From Struthidea cinerea (lineage: Eukaryota > Chordata > Aves > Passeriformes > Corcoracidae): a stretch of 64,000 bases of DNA. The translations under genes were made by a program, and so were the position numbers. Below, piece by piece: positions 48,501 through 60,700 of this stretch. A model generated the notes under the pieces. The model was not told the origin of the DNA and made no database searches. It saw nothing but the letters and a program-made list of their open reading frames with translations. Position 1 is the first letter of the stretch, and each line of letters starts with the position of its first letter. Where the stretch lies: assembly GCA_013397865.1 (NCBI GenBank), contig VZTI01002747.1, forward strand, positions 62,001 through 126,000, read 5' to 3'.

Positions 48501-50986
48501 ACCCACTTTGTTCCAGCAGTGCTGTTACTCTCTCTGTCTGAGCAGTCTTTTTATTCAATTCTGAGAAAAACCTCCTCCAAGCTAATTTACGTTTGCACCA
48601 ATTTGTTTTGTACAATACAGAATGCTGTTGAGAAAAATATTTAGCCAAAGTGTGCCTCTCTGAAGAACCAAGACATTCAAGAGGCTAGCATGGTTAATGC
48701 AAAAATAGGTTAGGATACACACAGTTGCACTCGTAATGCAAATACACATCTAGGTTTTATGTATAGGACCTTAAGCTCTGCATTTTGCCAAGTCATAGGC
48801 TCTGCTTGAATGACAAGGTGATTCAGTGCTGAGAGGATACTGTTTGAATTCTGGTTGTTTTTTTTTTTTTTTAATTCAACAGACTAGATATTGTTCCTGT
48901 GAATACTGGGTAACTGAGTATTGTTCATTAGGCTTTGAGTAGAAGTTTTTTGGATCCATATATTTCATTAGTGTTTTATTCTTTCTTTTTTCACTCACTA
49001 TTCTCTTGCTAATAAATTTGTCAGGCAGTAAAAGAACAGAAACAGCATAAGATCAGTTGAACTACACAGCCAATGTAAGCAATCTGTCATTTCAGTATAA
49101 CACATTCAGAGCATTCAGAAAATACTTATGAATTCTAAGTATGCTAACAGCCAATCTGCATGCCTCATAAATGTTTCTCAAATTAATGAAAAACAAACAA
49201 TTGTCAAAGTTTTCTTTGATGAGTGTTATTCATCGCTTGTATTTGTTTCTTCTCCAGCCTTTTTCTTGCCTGTCAAGGGAAAAGGAAATAGCAATAACAT
49301 CTGAACCAAATAATTGAGGATGCAAGAGGATCTTGTTATATAACTACATTTAACATCAGTGTTGGTAGGTCATTTTGTATTTATTTTCAGTCAACACATG
49401 ATGTCTTTATGGCCCAAAATATTGGTGTTTTAACAATTTAGTATATGAAGTATCTTTTTAAAAGCAAACTTACACTGACATAGTAAGTGTAAGTCTTACT
49501 TTAGTAAGACTTTAGTGACTCCTAGGCATACAAGATTTTTTAAGAAAGCCAGTAAGCAGATTCCTGGTGTGTAGTTTGTACTGAGCTATTTATTCTAAAT
49601 GACCTATCTTTTGTGGTTTTTTTCTGACATAAAAAAATTGCCTCAGATAGCAAAAACAAGTAAATTCTGAACCTTCCTAATTAGATCATCCACCCTACTT
49701 TTGCACCCTGGACAGTTTTACTCCTGTCTCATGTAATCAATTTAAAATATTGTGGGATCCACCACAGTTTGCAGAAGATTCTGGTAAAAAAAAGACTATA
49801 TGATTGACTATGATGTGGCTGGTATATGCTATGGGAAATGGCTTTGAAATGGGATAATGAAAATACAAAGATCGAAACTGCAGAGGGTTTTTTGTCCTCC
49901 TTTCCACCTTTTTTTTTTGTAGTTTATTGCTACCTATTATCTGTCTAAAAAGCAAAATATAGGGGAGAGAGATGGGCAAATAACCTTAATCTACTACCAG
50001 AGTGAAGATGATTTCCTTGTGTTCGGTTTAAAATACTAGCCAGTAATTTGCTTATGTAGGTCTATTGCAAAGACTGGCTGATAGAATTTTTTCATTGAAT
50101 ATATATTGAAAAGCAAATATTCTACTGTATTTTTGCAGATTTCCACAGAAAAAGTGTTTTAGGAGGTCAGTGTGTTTGGTTTGATTTCTTAGCACTTGAT
50201 ACATTTCTCATACAAAATTCAATCAATAATCATCCAACATGCATTTGGTATTCATTCTATATCATTGTTCTTTATTGTTATTTCAATACAGAAAACAATT
50301 CCTTCTGTGTTTCACGGCAGAGGATTTTAGTCTGTCTCTAAGTACATTTATACATGCTGAAAAGTAGCTAAAGGAAAAGCAAATCCTTAGTCATCCTGGT
50401 GTCACAGCAGCACCAGAAATGAAAATGAATGGGCTACAGCTAGATTGCTGCAGTGGAAAGCAGATGAATAAAACTTGACTGGCCACTTTATGAAGACTGG
50501 AGCATTCATTTATTTATCCATAAAAGTATCACAGTACAATATGCATCTAGAGAGATGCAAAATAAAAGAAAAGTATCTGTTTATGTCCTCGATGACTTAT
50601 TAGGCAATATGGTTTCTTTAACTTTAAATATATGACAACACATATTTTTAGTACAGCCATATTCCGCTATTCATCACAGTGATGACAAATGTGACAGCAG
50701 CAAAGCAATTTTTCCTGTAAGAATCATGCACATAATTTGGATTAGGGAGATAGCAGATGAAGTGGGATTTTTTATCGAGATATACCCAATCTAAATACAC
50801 AAGCACAATTTTGTGGTTTAAAAACCAGAGGAATGAACAGAACTACTAGGATCACCAGACAGAGGAGATATTGGCCTTTTGACATCTGGCTTTTTCAATG
50901 CGGCCCACTGTTAGAAGAATTCCGGCTGCTTTATCTATAGAAACAGAATGCTTTATATGAATTAATATAAATTTTAGCTTGCCTAC
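45563..50986. other. Unique AT-rich non-coding DNA
   Basis: No gene or mobile element is recognised. T runs occur at about 46556-46571 and 48859-48872. Open frames on both strands are short. The minus-strand frame at 47240-47455 begins with a hydrophobic stretch, but nothing supports it as a gene. Confidence 0.55.
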
Positions 50987-51125
50987 TCTTAAAGCCTCTC
51001 TCTGCACTGTCATCCTCTTCCTCAGCTAAAACAAGGTCAATCAAATCAAGTAGGGGCGAAGGACAGAAAAATGGGTAAAGGATGTTTATCAGAGCTGAGT
51101 TGGCAATGGAACTCAACTGCGTTGC
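50987..51125 (-). other. Candidate coding exon (unidentified), second of a pair
   Basis: On the minus strand the acceptor TTGTTGCTTTTCTAG precedes 139 open bases starting ATQLSSIANS. The frame then carries a hydrophobic stretch around INILYPFF and an acidic patch LVLAEEEDD. The donor AAGA|GTAGGC is mediocre. It would follow the candidate at 51563-51685 across a 437-base intron in matching phase 0. No family is recognised. Pseudo-exons of this quality occur by chance. Confidence 0.18.
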
Positions 51126-51562
51126 CTAGAAAAGCAACAAATTTGCTAAACTGAATTATGTAGTCATCTGAAACTGATAAAGGCAAGTGACTGAGGTTAC
51201 CTTGGAATACTTCTTGGCAAGATATTTCTGATTTTTATAGTACGTATTAAAGAAAATAACAGCAGTTATTTTTCAGTCCTGGTATCAGCAGCTCTTTTCC
51301 AGCTCTGAAATTATAGACTTGTTTATCAGGAGAGCTATATGCAAATGCGAAACATATAAAATGTTTCTTATTATGAAAATAGTTATGTAATAAGGATGTC
51401 CTTCAAATATCCTCTGAACTAGGATTCCTGAGCTATTCATTTATATCAAAGCCTAGTTCCCAATTGAAAAGAAAGGAATGTGTAATATAAAGATCAGTTC
51501 AGAATGGTTCAAATAAAGAGCTGAAAAATAGAAATAAAAGGAGGAAAATCTACTTCATGTAC

Positions 51563-51685
51563 CTGTTGAAATTTTGCAAACGAGCTCTTAATCATAGGAT
51601 AATTTGTTGCAGCATACTGCACTTTCTTCATAAGACATACTTTTACATCCAAATAAGAGGTGTAGGAGGACCAGGAGACATCTTC
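51563..51685 (-). other. Candidate coding exon (unidentified), first of a pair
   Basis: On the minus strand CTGTCTGTCCCCCATGCTGCAG is a good acceptor and CAACAG|GTACAT a good donor. They enclose exactly 41 open codons, starting EDVSWSSYTSYLDV and ending SSFAKFQQ. Both splice phases are 0, so it joins the candidate at 50987-51125 in frame. The residue mix is protein-like, but I do not recognise it. Confidence 0.2.
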
Positions 51686-52667
51686 CTGCAGCATGGGGGA
51701 CAGACAGCTATTTATAGTTACTAGTCAGTGGTACCACCCTTGTGAATGACCCTGACCCTGACAACCAGTACTTACTACTAAGAAGGTCGTTCCACCTTAC
51801 ATCAAATTGTAAAAGCTTAGATAGGGGAAAAAGTGTTTCTAAGTACACTAATTTCAAAAGATTAACAATTAAGGAGACATCATAATTACTATACTTTCAG
51901 TGTGTACAGAAAATTGAATCTTCATAATGGTGCCAGTGCTTTGCTCTTTTCTCATGGTCATTTCCAGTGAAGTAAGAAGTAGTTGGACTAATACTGATAT
52001 TCCCAGTCCAAGATTTGCCTGAGGAGTTTTTTAGAGGAGTGGGAATATATCCACCTGTTACCTGGGTGATAGTCTCCTTCTGCCTAGCATTTTCAGCTAA
52101 TCCTAAGTGTAAATTCTTTTGAGAAAAGTACTATGTACATTGGCTAATATAAAATTTTTTGCTGGGAGACGAATCTCTGGACATAGTGTTTTAATTTTGT
52201 AACCAAGAGCTGAATGCCACCTAGCCCATAAGCACGAATTAATCCTTTGAAGAGCTGCTCACTGTTACTATGTACTATTAGAATCCACATGTTTAAATAA
52301 TCCCACCAGTGACTTTATAATTTCCCAACTGATTGCAAAGAACTAAGTCAACTCCCTCAGGCAAGACAGGCTTGGGGAATGTTCGCAGATAAACAGCTGC
52401 CTTAGACCCAGCCATAGCCTTTCTCCAGCTGCTGGTATTAGTTTTTGATTTGCCACTGGTAAGGAGGCCTATACAAAACTCTTCTTGGGAAGTGATGGGG
52501 GAATGGATGGGAAAGAGAGCACAAGAAAAACCTGAGCACCTTACAGGTGTCGATTCACAGTCACAAAGGCACACGCATATGCACAACCACAGGTCCACAC
52601 TGATCAGAGTAGGGGTGCACTCTGTGCTCCTTTTCCTGTAGCAGAACCTACTGGGTAATGGTGTCCT
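51686..52667. other. Non-coding DNA
   Basis: No element is recognised. The 181-codon minus-strand frame at 52293-52838 is the longest in the window. About a third of it is the antisense of the adjacent CR1 piece, and the rest matches nothing I know, so I do not call it a gene. Confidence 0.5.
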
Positions 52668-52880
52668 ATAGGATAGGACAAGGGGTAATGGTTTTAAAGT
52701 AAAAGAGAGTAGATTCAGGCTAGATATGAGGAAGAAATTTTTATGATCAGGGTGGTGAAACACTGGCACAGGTTGCCCAGATAGGGTGTAGATGCCCAGT
52801 CCCTGGAAATATGTCAGGTTGGTTGGGACTCTGAACAACCAGGTCTAGTTGAAGGTGTCCTTGCTTATTGTGTGTGGGTT
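52668..52880 (+). mobile_element. CR1 LINE 3' fragment
   Basis: GGATAGGACAAGGGGTAATGG, AGATATGAGGAAGAAATTTT and GGTGAAACACTGGCACAGGTTGCCC are CR1 C-terminal ORF2 phrases, followed by the start of the 3' UTR. The match fades after GTCTAGTTGAAGGTGTCC and the ATTCTATG tail is not present, so the 3' end is lost. Confidence 0.87.
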
Positions 52881-54653
52881 TTACTACAGAACTAAAATGG
52901 GAGGTGAACAGCCTCCCTTATTTTTTAATGCTTTTGATCCCTCTTCATTCTACATTTTTTATAGTATCATTGATTTAAGTATGTAAGCATAATATCACTT
53001 AGAGGAAACAATGAGCACCTTTTTCAGCCTCTGGCTTTCCCTTTTTCCTTCTTCATTACAAAAAAAGCCCTTGTTTCTGGATCCCTAAATGAACATTGTT
53101 CAAAAAGAAAAAAAGGGAGAAAAAAAGTTATTTATTTATGCTTGAAAAAGATTAAAGTGTTTAAACATTTTAAGAAAACACTTGACTACAGAACTGTGAC
53201 CCTCCATTAAGCCTCACACAAGATAATTGTGGAGAGTGAATATTTCTCTGACTACATGGACTGAATAGTTTAAAGATTTTTTTATATGCTATTTCCCTTC
53301 CTTTTTGCAAAAACAAGTTTTGATGGAAAGCAGATGTAGATCTGCAAAAGAAAAGAAGCGACAAATTACATGTCAGTCATAAATGGAAAGAATACCAAGA
53401 CCATAAATTTTATACAGTTATGTACATAAAGATAGATGAAGATGTGTGCTTCAGTATGGAAAATTATCCATATCTCAGGTTCTACAATAATAAAGAAATT
53501 AAAGTCAGCAAGTTTTCTCATGAAAGTTTCTATGGTTCCAAATAATTCTCTAAAATGTTTAGATTAAGAAGTAAAGAACTAGATATTTTTCTGAATTTCT
53601 CTAGGAAAAAAAATTTAAAAAAGTAGGACTAAGATTCCCAGTTATCATCTCCCTTTTCTGAAAAAAAAATGGAAAACAAAGCAAAAGGAAAAACAAAATC
53701 TCAAATTAAAATTAGCAGTGCATACAGAAAGACATGAAGATGTAGTTGAAGCAAACATAGGACTTCCAGGAGAAGAGAGGATAAAAATTCAATTCCTCCA
53801 TGAAAAAATGGTAGGGATTTTTTGGAGCTACACAAAATTAGGTGTTTCTCAGCTTAGAGAATTCTGGCTTCAGGTGTCATTAAACTGGTCTTCAGTGAGA
53901 GGTAACCTTAAGTAGTTGGTGTGATTCTATGATCCCTCCCGTTTACAAGCTTAAGAATTAAAGTAGAACAAACCGATGACCAAAGAGATGAATGCCCTGT
54001 AATAACTACATCTGAGTTTTCATTTGCAAATATCTGATTAACCAAGATACAGATGGAAAGGTTTATTTCAATGAGTTCAAATGGGAGTTTCCACAAAAAG
54101 ACTTGAGACTTTTCAAATTTTCTTTAATTGTTGTAAGGGCTCCAGCCAATGTGAAAACTTAAGCTGTATTGTCAGTCAAAATTCAAGCCAAGGTATTTCC
54201 TAATCCATGAAAAACAGGCCTTTGAAGATCCATATGAAACTCTGCGGAGAGATGAGACAACTTCAGGCAGCAAGGCAATTAGATACAAGCAGTATTTTTA
54301 CAATAGTACTGTGCTGTTTACATGTCGGGAGTGAAAACTAATGTTCAGTAGCTATTATTTTTCTGGTTAAGTTGCAGTTTCTCTTTTTTTCTGACATAAA
54401 GAGCATTCATGAGGACCACTAATAGGGCAGCAGAGAAATGTCTTTGAAGTAGTTTAATCTCCACCTCATTGTGACCTCTGTTTTTATGACAGGATAGGCC
54501 ACAGAAGTGCCACCTAATTCCATTAGCCATCCCTTCTAAACTGAATAAAATAAAATTATCAAAAGAGGCGGAAATATCACCCTGTTATGTAGTGTTATTA
54601 TCAGAGGTATATCAGATGTATTACCAGAGCACAGGAAAAAAAACCAAACCAAG
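52881..54653. other. Non-coding DNA, possible CR1 tail remnant
   Basis: Mostly unique AT-rich sequence. The stretch 53887-53936, ending GGTGTGATTCTATGATCCC, resembles a decayed CR1 3' tail on the plus strand, but it is too short and divergent to call firmly. Confidence 0.45.
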
Positions 54654-54789
54654 CACAGAATATTCTGAGTTGGAAGGGGCCCACAAGGATCATCAAGTCC
54701 AGCCCTTAACCATAAGGCCCATACAGGGATTGAGCTCACAGCCTGGGTGTTACAAGCACAGTGCTCTGCCCAGCTGATCCAAGGCAGCC
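54654..54789 (-). mobile_element. tRNA-Ile-derived SINE with CR1 tail (TguSINE1-like)
   Basis: Read on the minus strand, the first 74 bases (54789-54716) are a decayed tRNA of the right length. They start GGCTGCCTTGG, carry an A-box-like TGGATCAGCTGG (54781-54770) and a B-box-like GAGCTCAATCC (54737-54727), and end TGTATGGGCC. The order of bases follows tRNA-Ile(AAT) throughout. The anticodon loop reads CTTGTAA where tRNA-Ile has CTAATAA, so it is not a functional tRNA. The remaining 62 bases end GATCCTTGTGGGCCCCTTCCAACTCAGAATATTCTGTG, a CR1 3' end, which lets the CR1 enzyme copy the SINE. This head-and-tail combination is the structure I know as TguSINE1 from zebra finch, and it points to a passerine host. 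Confidence 0.82.
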
Positions 54790-57700
54790 CATATGATGAA
54801 CTGCACCTCGATGATTTAACAGAAGCATTTGCCTGGTTTTCTGGAAGGGAAAAAATATTGTTTTGCCAAAGACTTCAACACCTGTTTGTACTGGTTAACT
54901 TCTGAGAGAAAAGTCGAAGGTTCCAAGAAAAATCTGAATTTTTTACTCATTTGCTGTTAAACCACCATGCAGTCAGAGATACTGACTTGGATGACTACCT
55001 TATGTCCAAAAGAAAGCCTGTAGTCAGTTCCTCTTCACATAAACTGGTAAATAGTTTTGTTTTATGAGACACTTTGTTCTTATCACTCATGTGCCCATGA
55101 AGTGGGCACTAACCAGCCCTTTGTGAAATCTCTCTTAAATATTAAGATGATTAGAAAAGTGTGATACATGTATTAAGGTGTGCCTAAATTTGTTCAAAAT
55201 CAGCAAAATTAATGAGGTTTTCTGGAACTCACCATTGTACCATGCACACTTTTGAGATTTTTACTGAGTGGCAGATTTTATAATGAGTCTACACTCTTAT
55301 TCTTGTGCCTATCAGTATATCTTTGTCCGTACATAAAGCTGATACACACATTTAATAGTTCATTGTTCTGCACCTTGTTACCTAATTGTTATCTAATGCC
55401 ATAATGATTGCTGTGTTTGTCTTGGATCACCTCTGTATTCTTGTTCATTGGTAAATGAAACTAAAGATGAATGTTTTGTTCATTCTTCATATTTGATATT
55501 GTGGCAGCTGCAGTCTCTGTTAAGTGGCTCTGTCAGTTTTTCAGGCAGATATAATAAGAACCTGACGGGATAAATAAAGTCATGCATTTCAGCTGGAGCT
55601 AGTCTCTGATCAGGGAGTATGCTGTGAAAATGCTTGAAAAATCTCCATCTTCTGAAGAAGAAATCAAATGCAGCCTTCAAAGCTTATGGGATAAAAAAAG
55701 CCAGAATCAGGAAAACAACAGGCAGAAGATGGAATTTATGAAAACTTAACAAGTATATTTATTTCAAATGATAATGAGCATGGAGAATAAAGTTTGGACT
55801 GATAATAATTTTTCTAGCAGCCTTGGAGCAGTTCTTCATAAATACAAATATTTTCATAGTTTCTAAGAACCTTCACAAAATTGCAAAAGATACAGTTTTA
55901 AAACAGTTACACAGCCCACAAGCAGGACATATACACACATGCACGTCCATTTTCTTTTGACTTTAGTGGTTCCACACAGTGGGGAACACTGAATAATTCT
56001 ATACAAGCTGAGTCAGTTTGCATTTTACAATACAAACTCTGATGTACAGACAGATGTCATTCTCACTTATATTCCCTATATAGAGAAAGCTACAGGTCAC
56101 GTATTTATAGAGGAATCAAATGGTGTTGTAAGTTGCACATACTGGTAAAAAATAATATCTCACACCGGACAGAAAGGTTACATGGCGATATAAGGAAGAA
56201 CAAACGTCTCTACTGCCTGGAGCTTATCCTAATGTTGTCCTAAATACAAACGTGCAAGCATTAACTGAACCAGTAGAAGGGGCCTTAGCACTTACAGCTG
56301 ATACTTTAGCATACAGAAGATTGAGTGATATTGGTGAACTTTGAACTCTAAGGAGAAATACATATTTCATGAGCTTAATTAATTAATATAGGTAATATTT
56401 TGAAAATTTAGCCAAAAGATTGACTGTTATTAGTTGTGCCTTGCTAGTAATGTCTACTATATCTGCAGTTTTATGAATGTTGCTGTATTGAGTGTACAGC
56501 AATAATGTAAGTAATGCTTGCTCTTTAAATTATCTGTGATTCCGGTATTTTGCCTCTTCTGTATTCTAGGCTTTAGCTTGTATCCATCTACATCTGCTTT
56601 TTCCACAGCCAGGACTCCTCCGTCTGCTCTGCATATCACAAACATAGATACAGATTCTGAAATGGTCCTAGAAATATGGGTCAGACAAGTCCTGTGCCTG
56701 TGATACCTTTAATATATCCAAAATAGGAGTCAGAGATATGAACCAGCCATTAGTTCTTTTGGTTTTTTGTAGGCACTGCAATACAAAGGGCAGTTAAATA
56801 CAGTGCACTGTTTCTGAAGGCTGTTACAGATGAACATTTTACCCTTTTTCTCATCTATTGGGAACCTAGGTTTTGAATTCTTCTACTAGATGATCTGCAA
56901 GAGGTCAGCTTGTCTACCAAGAGAAGTTATATGTTCCTCTAATTCTGGAAGTGTATAAGGATATTTCATTTCCTCTGCTTAAAACCTACTTTTGACCTTT
57001 GGAAAGATGTTTTCATTTTCCTAGTGTAAGTCTCAAATTTTCAAAATTTCTATTTGGTTGCTAATAAAAATAAAATTAAAAGGTTAGGAAAGCAATTCCT
57101 GTCATTTTATTATAAACCTGGATTACATTGCATTTTGTTACTCAATTATCTGAGGAATCTGTAAAGGTCTTACAGGGAAAATTACATTTATGACTTCACA
57201 GGGACTGTGGCTGAGTACTGAGAAATAGAAGAGCAATATATCTACTCTAATAGATGTGCAAGTGAAAACATTGCCTAAGCTGTTTCTCTTTAATATCTTG
57301 ATTTTACACAACTACTCTGCATTTCTGTTCCCTCATGGTACCACTTTGGTAAACAGAAAGAAGTGTACAACGTTGATAAGACTGAGTATACAGGGAAGAC
57401 TGAAAAAAGGAAATGTGCCTATCAACTTGTCTATAACTCCTTAGGAAAGCAGATGGTCTTCATAACCTTGACTGTACCCATTTTCTTTCGAGCCATTATT
57501 CTGTGTCTTTGCAGAACTAGACTTTGCAATTGATAGAACCATCTCCTTAAAGATGTAACTTTAATGTTTAAATTAAACAGGCAAACTGCTGATATATTGC
57601 AACTCAGTAAAACCTACGATCTTGATTGTATACCTGGTGTAACCGTAGAGCAAGAGAAGAAAAATCATCAGGGTAAAACATTTCATGGAAAAGAGAGATG

Positions 57701-60700
57701 AGCTCTATGTTTTCAATTCGACTGTGAAAGCCATTTTAAGGAACTCAGGAAGAAAATAGGAAAAAAAACCCCTAACGACACTAAGTGAACTGATCTCAGG
57801 ATATTTTTATACTTGTAATCACTTGACATTCATGACCCTAATAGGCATAGGAATATTCTTCCTACTGTTTCTATTGAAGTCTTCCCTGAAGTAGTTGTAT
57901 TGATGTCAGCTGCAAGATGACTCAGTGAAGTGATGAGAAAGTCATGAAACAACTAATCTGAAAGGCAGGATCCAGGAAACACAAGCCTTTGGTTTGATAG
58001 CTCTTGTTTGGCTGATGTGGAATAACTAATCAATAACCTTCTGCAAGGATGAAAAAAATAAAGGTTTTCAACCTTAAAATGTAATTAGCAACATTTCCAA
58101 GTGCAGATACCGCTAGCATAAACATGCAATATCTTTTTAAAAAAGGAACCTTGGTTTATTTTCATATACCAAGCAACTTTTATGCATACAGATCCCATTT
58201 CTGTACTGCTTTTCTCCTAGAAGTGCGAAAGTTTCCTTTGCACGTGGAAATTGTCACAGTAGCAACTTTTTTTAATTGCTGACTTTGCGTCTAGCATAGA
58301 AAGTAATGAAATACAGGCCTAGCTGGGACTACGAAGATACCAAATATGTGTATTCACAAATGGAATCAGGCAGGAAAGCAAATCATCCTTTCATTAATAT
58401 CCTAGATATTCAACGATTGTAGTATACCTTTTACGTTTGTAAGCATTATATTTACATGACCTTCAAAATAAAGCATACTTCCTGCTTCAGAAATGCTACA
58501 TTTTCATTTTCAAATTTGACAGGTCTCCTAGGACAGGCAGTGTCTAAATTTGGAATTGTCCTCTTCTAGGTCTACAATCAGCTTCACAAAACAGCTGTGC
58601 AGGAACTAGAAATCTGAGCTGCGGTTTTCAGTGATTATAAATATATTCTTAAATACACGAGGTTTGTTATAGGCTGTAAAGAAAGTTCCATGATTTGCTT
58701 CTCTAAAGAAATTCTTCAATAGACTAGCAAAACTTTAAAGAAATATTAATCTCTAGAACCTGTGAAATTCAAATATTAAGAATGTGAATTCATCTTAAAA
58801 TAAATTCTCTATTCACCCATGCCTTATCTCTGTAGCCAGAAGACCTCTATACCACAAGTTACCAATGAACATATTCACAAGGAATGGCGTGTTTTAAGTA
58901 GTTCTGAAACTCAGAGTAACTCATATTCCCCATTAGCTGAAAAACACCCTTTAAATTGGATTTGTATGTACTACCCACCAAAATTAGTGTAATAAATGCT
59001 ATGTAATTTCTAACTTGTAATTTCTAGTTTATAGAAAATAATAACTTTAAACAGCAGAAAATGTGTCCTTCAAAAATCTGAAAAATATAGATGTGACATG
59101 ACTTTTTATATATTTTTAATATATATATGTGTGTGTTTTGAAAAAGAACATATTTATATTTTTATAGATAATGATATACACTTACAGGAAGACTGAGATA
59201 TAAAAACTGAAGATTTCTGAAACAATGTCTCAGTTCTTTACTTTTCAGGGTTTTGAAATCTGATGTAAATAATGAATATGTATAAACTCCTTTTTACCTT
59301 TAGCAGTTCATAAAAAAGTCATAAGTTAATTTCCAGCTTTGAATAAACAATATTATGCTAAACAGATATATTGTTCTAAGCAGTAATTATTATGTAAACA
59401 AAGAAATGCCACCTCTTGACTAGTTACAGTAGTTATTTATTTGCATTGCCATTGTCTTAATTAAAATGAATATACTGCATGTGACCACAGGCATTTGCAC
59501 AACCTGCATAATTTCTGTTTATATCAGAGATCTGTGTGAATGAAAGAAATCCAAAAGTCTTTTGAGGGAAAAAAACTCTAAAAACTATTTAAATATAGCT
59601 CAAAGTTTCTTTTGTGGTATCTCCAGAATATTCAGGGAGAAAATGCAAGTGTTTTCCAGTTGCTCTGGTTTCTGCTTTACCAGGTCTGTTTCTTCTAGGG
59701 CCAAATTCCTACATCACCTGTAACAGCGACCTTACATAGCAGAGGTTGGTTTGTAAAACCCCCTGTGCACCTTGCTATAGGACTCCCACTGTGGATCATG
59801 GTGGCACTAGAGCTGGGGTTTGGGCTGTGCACGTTCAAGGGTTCCTCTGCTTAGGCTTTCTTAGAGCCTGGCACGAAGCATCGGTTGGAGAGAAACAAAA
59901 CAGGTAAAATTCAGCTTGGCTGACAATTTTAGATCATATTTCTAGTATATAGACTAGCCTTAGACATCTTGTCTTCATCCATTTCCTGCTGGTGCAGAAA
60001 TGATTGAGTAGCTGCGGTCATGGCAATGGCAGTGCAGTGTATCTGAGCAGCAAGCACACTCAGGCCACTGCTTAAACTGGTATTAATAGTCCTCTATTCT
60101 GTGAAGTCATGCAAAGCCAACAGTATATTCATGATTTTGAACTTAGGAAAATTAAGACTGGGGTAATATTTGAGAACTCTTTCCTCAGGCGAGTTTAACT
60201 GTGTGCTTACGTATACTTCTTTTGGAACAACACCTCCTTCATCTATTAGAGATTTTATAGCTGCATTCAAGAACTGCAATTTATTGACAAAGCATGGTGA
60301 TCCATAAACTGAATTTTACAATGATAGAATGTTTGTCTTGAGACACAGCAAAAAAGTACGTACTAACTTCTAGCCTGTAACCAGTTCTGGTTTTTTTCTG
60401 TGAGTGTTTTTGACAGGTACAATATTGAGCCTGTAGTGATAAAATTTTGTCAATAAATGCATAATGTTTTACACAGTGCAAACTTGTTTTTTCTGTCTCT
60501 ACCCATTGTATAAAGAGAATTCTTGTTTAAAAAGCCCTAACTCAGTATGTTCAAATAAAATAACACAGAAAAATTATTTTATTGGATTGATATATTGACA
60601 TGCTTAGTTATTTATTCCTTAGTTGTTTAAAGCTTGGTAACAAGTTAGAAGATTCAATAACACAAAGGCAAGCCTTGACAAGTAAAACAAATTCATTCCA

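Noticed and set aside
52293..52838. 181-codon minus-strand open frame, the longest in the window.
   Set aside because: Part of it is the antisense of a CR1 fragment and the rest has no recognised domain. A frame of this size can arise by chance in 64 kb of repeat-containing DNA.
54716..54789. Functional tRNA gene.
   Set aside because: The anticodon loop and B box have changed relative to tRNA-Ile, and the sequence runs straight into a CR1 tail. It is a SINE head.
55566..55660. Minus-strand stretch after a strong acceptor, reading RWRFFKHFHSILPDQ.
   Set aside because: The donor (CAG|GTTCTT) is weak, there is no in-phase neighbour, and no homology is recognised.
56155..56343. Plus-strand stretch of about 61 codons without a start (containing ALTEPVEGALALTADT) that reads like protein.
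   Set aside because: No start codon, poor splice signals and no family match. Similar runs occur by chance in several places here.
60200..60262. Minus-strand stretch FLNAAIKSLIDEGG between an AG acceptor and TAC|GTAAGC.
   Set aside because: The acceptor has almost no pyrimidine tract and the exon would be only 63 bases with no partner.
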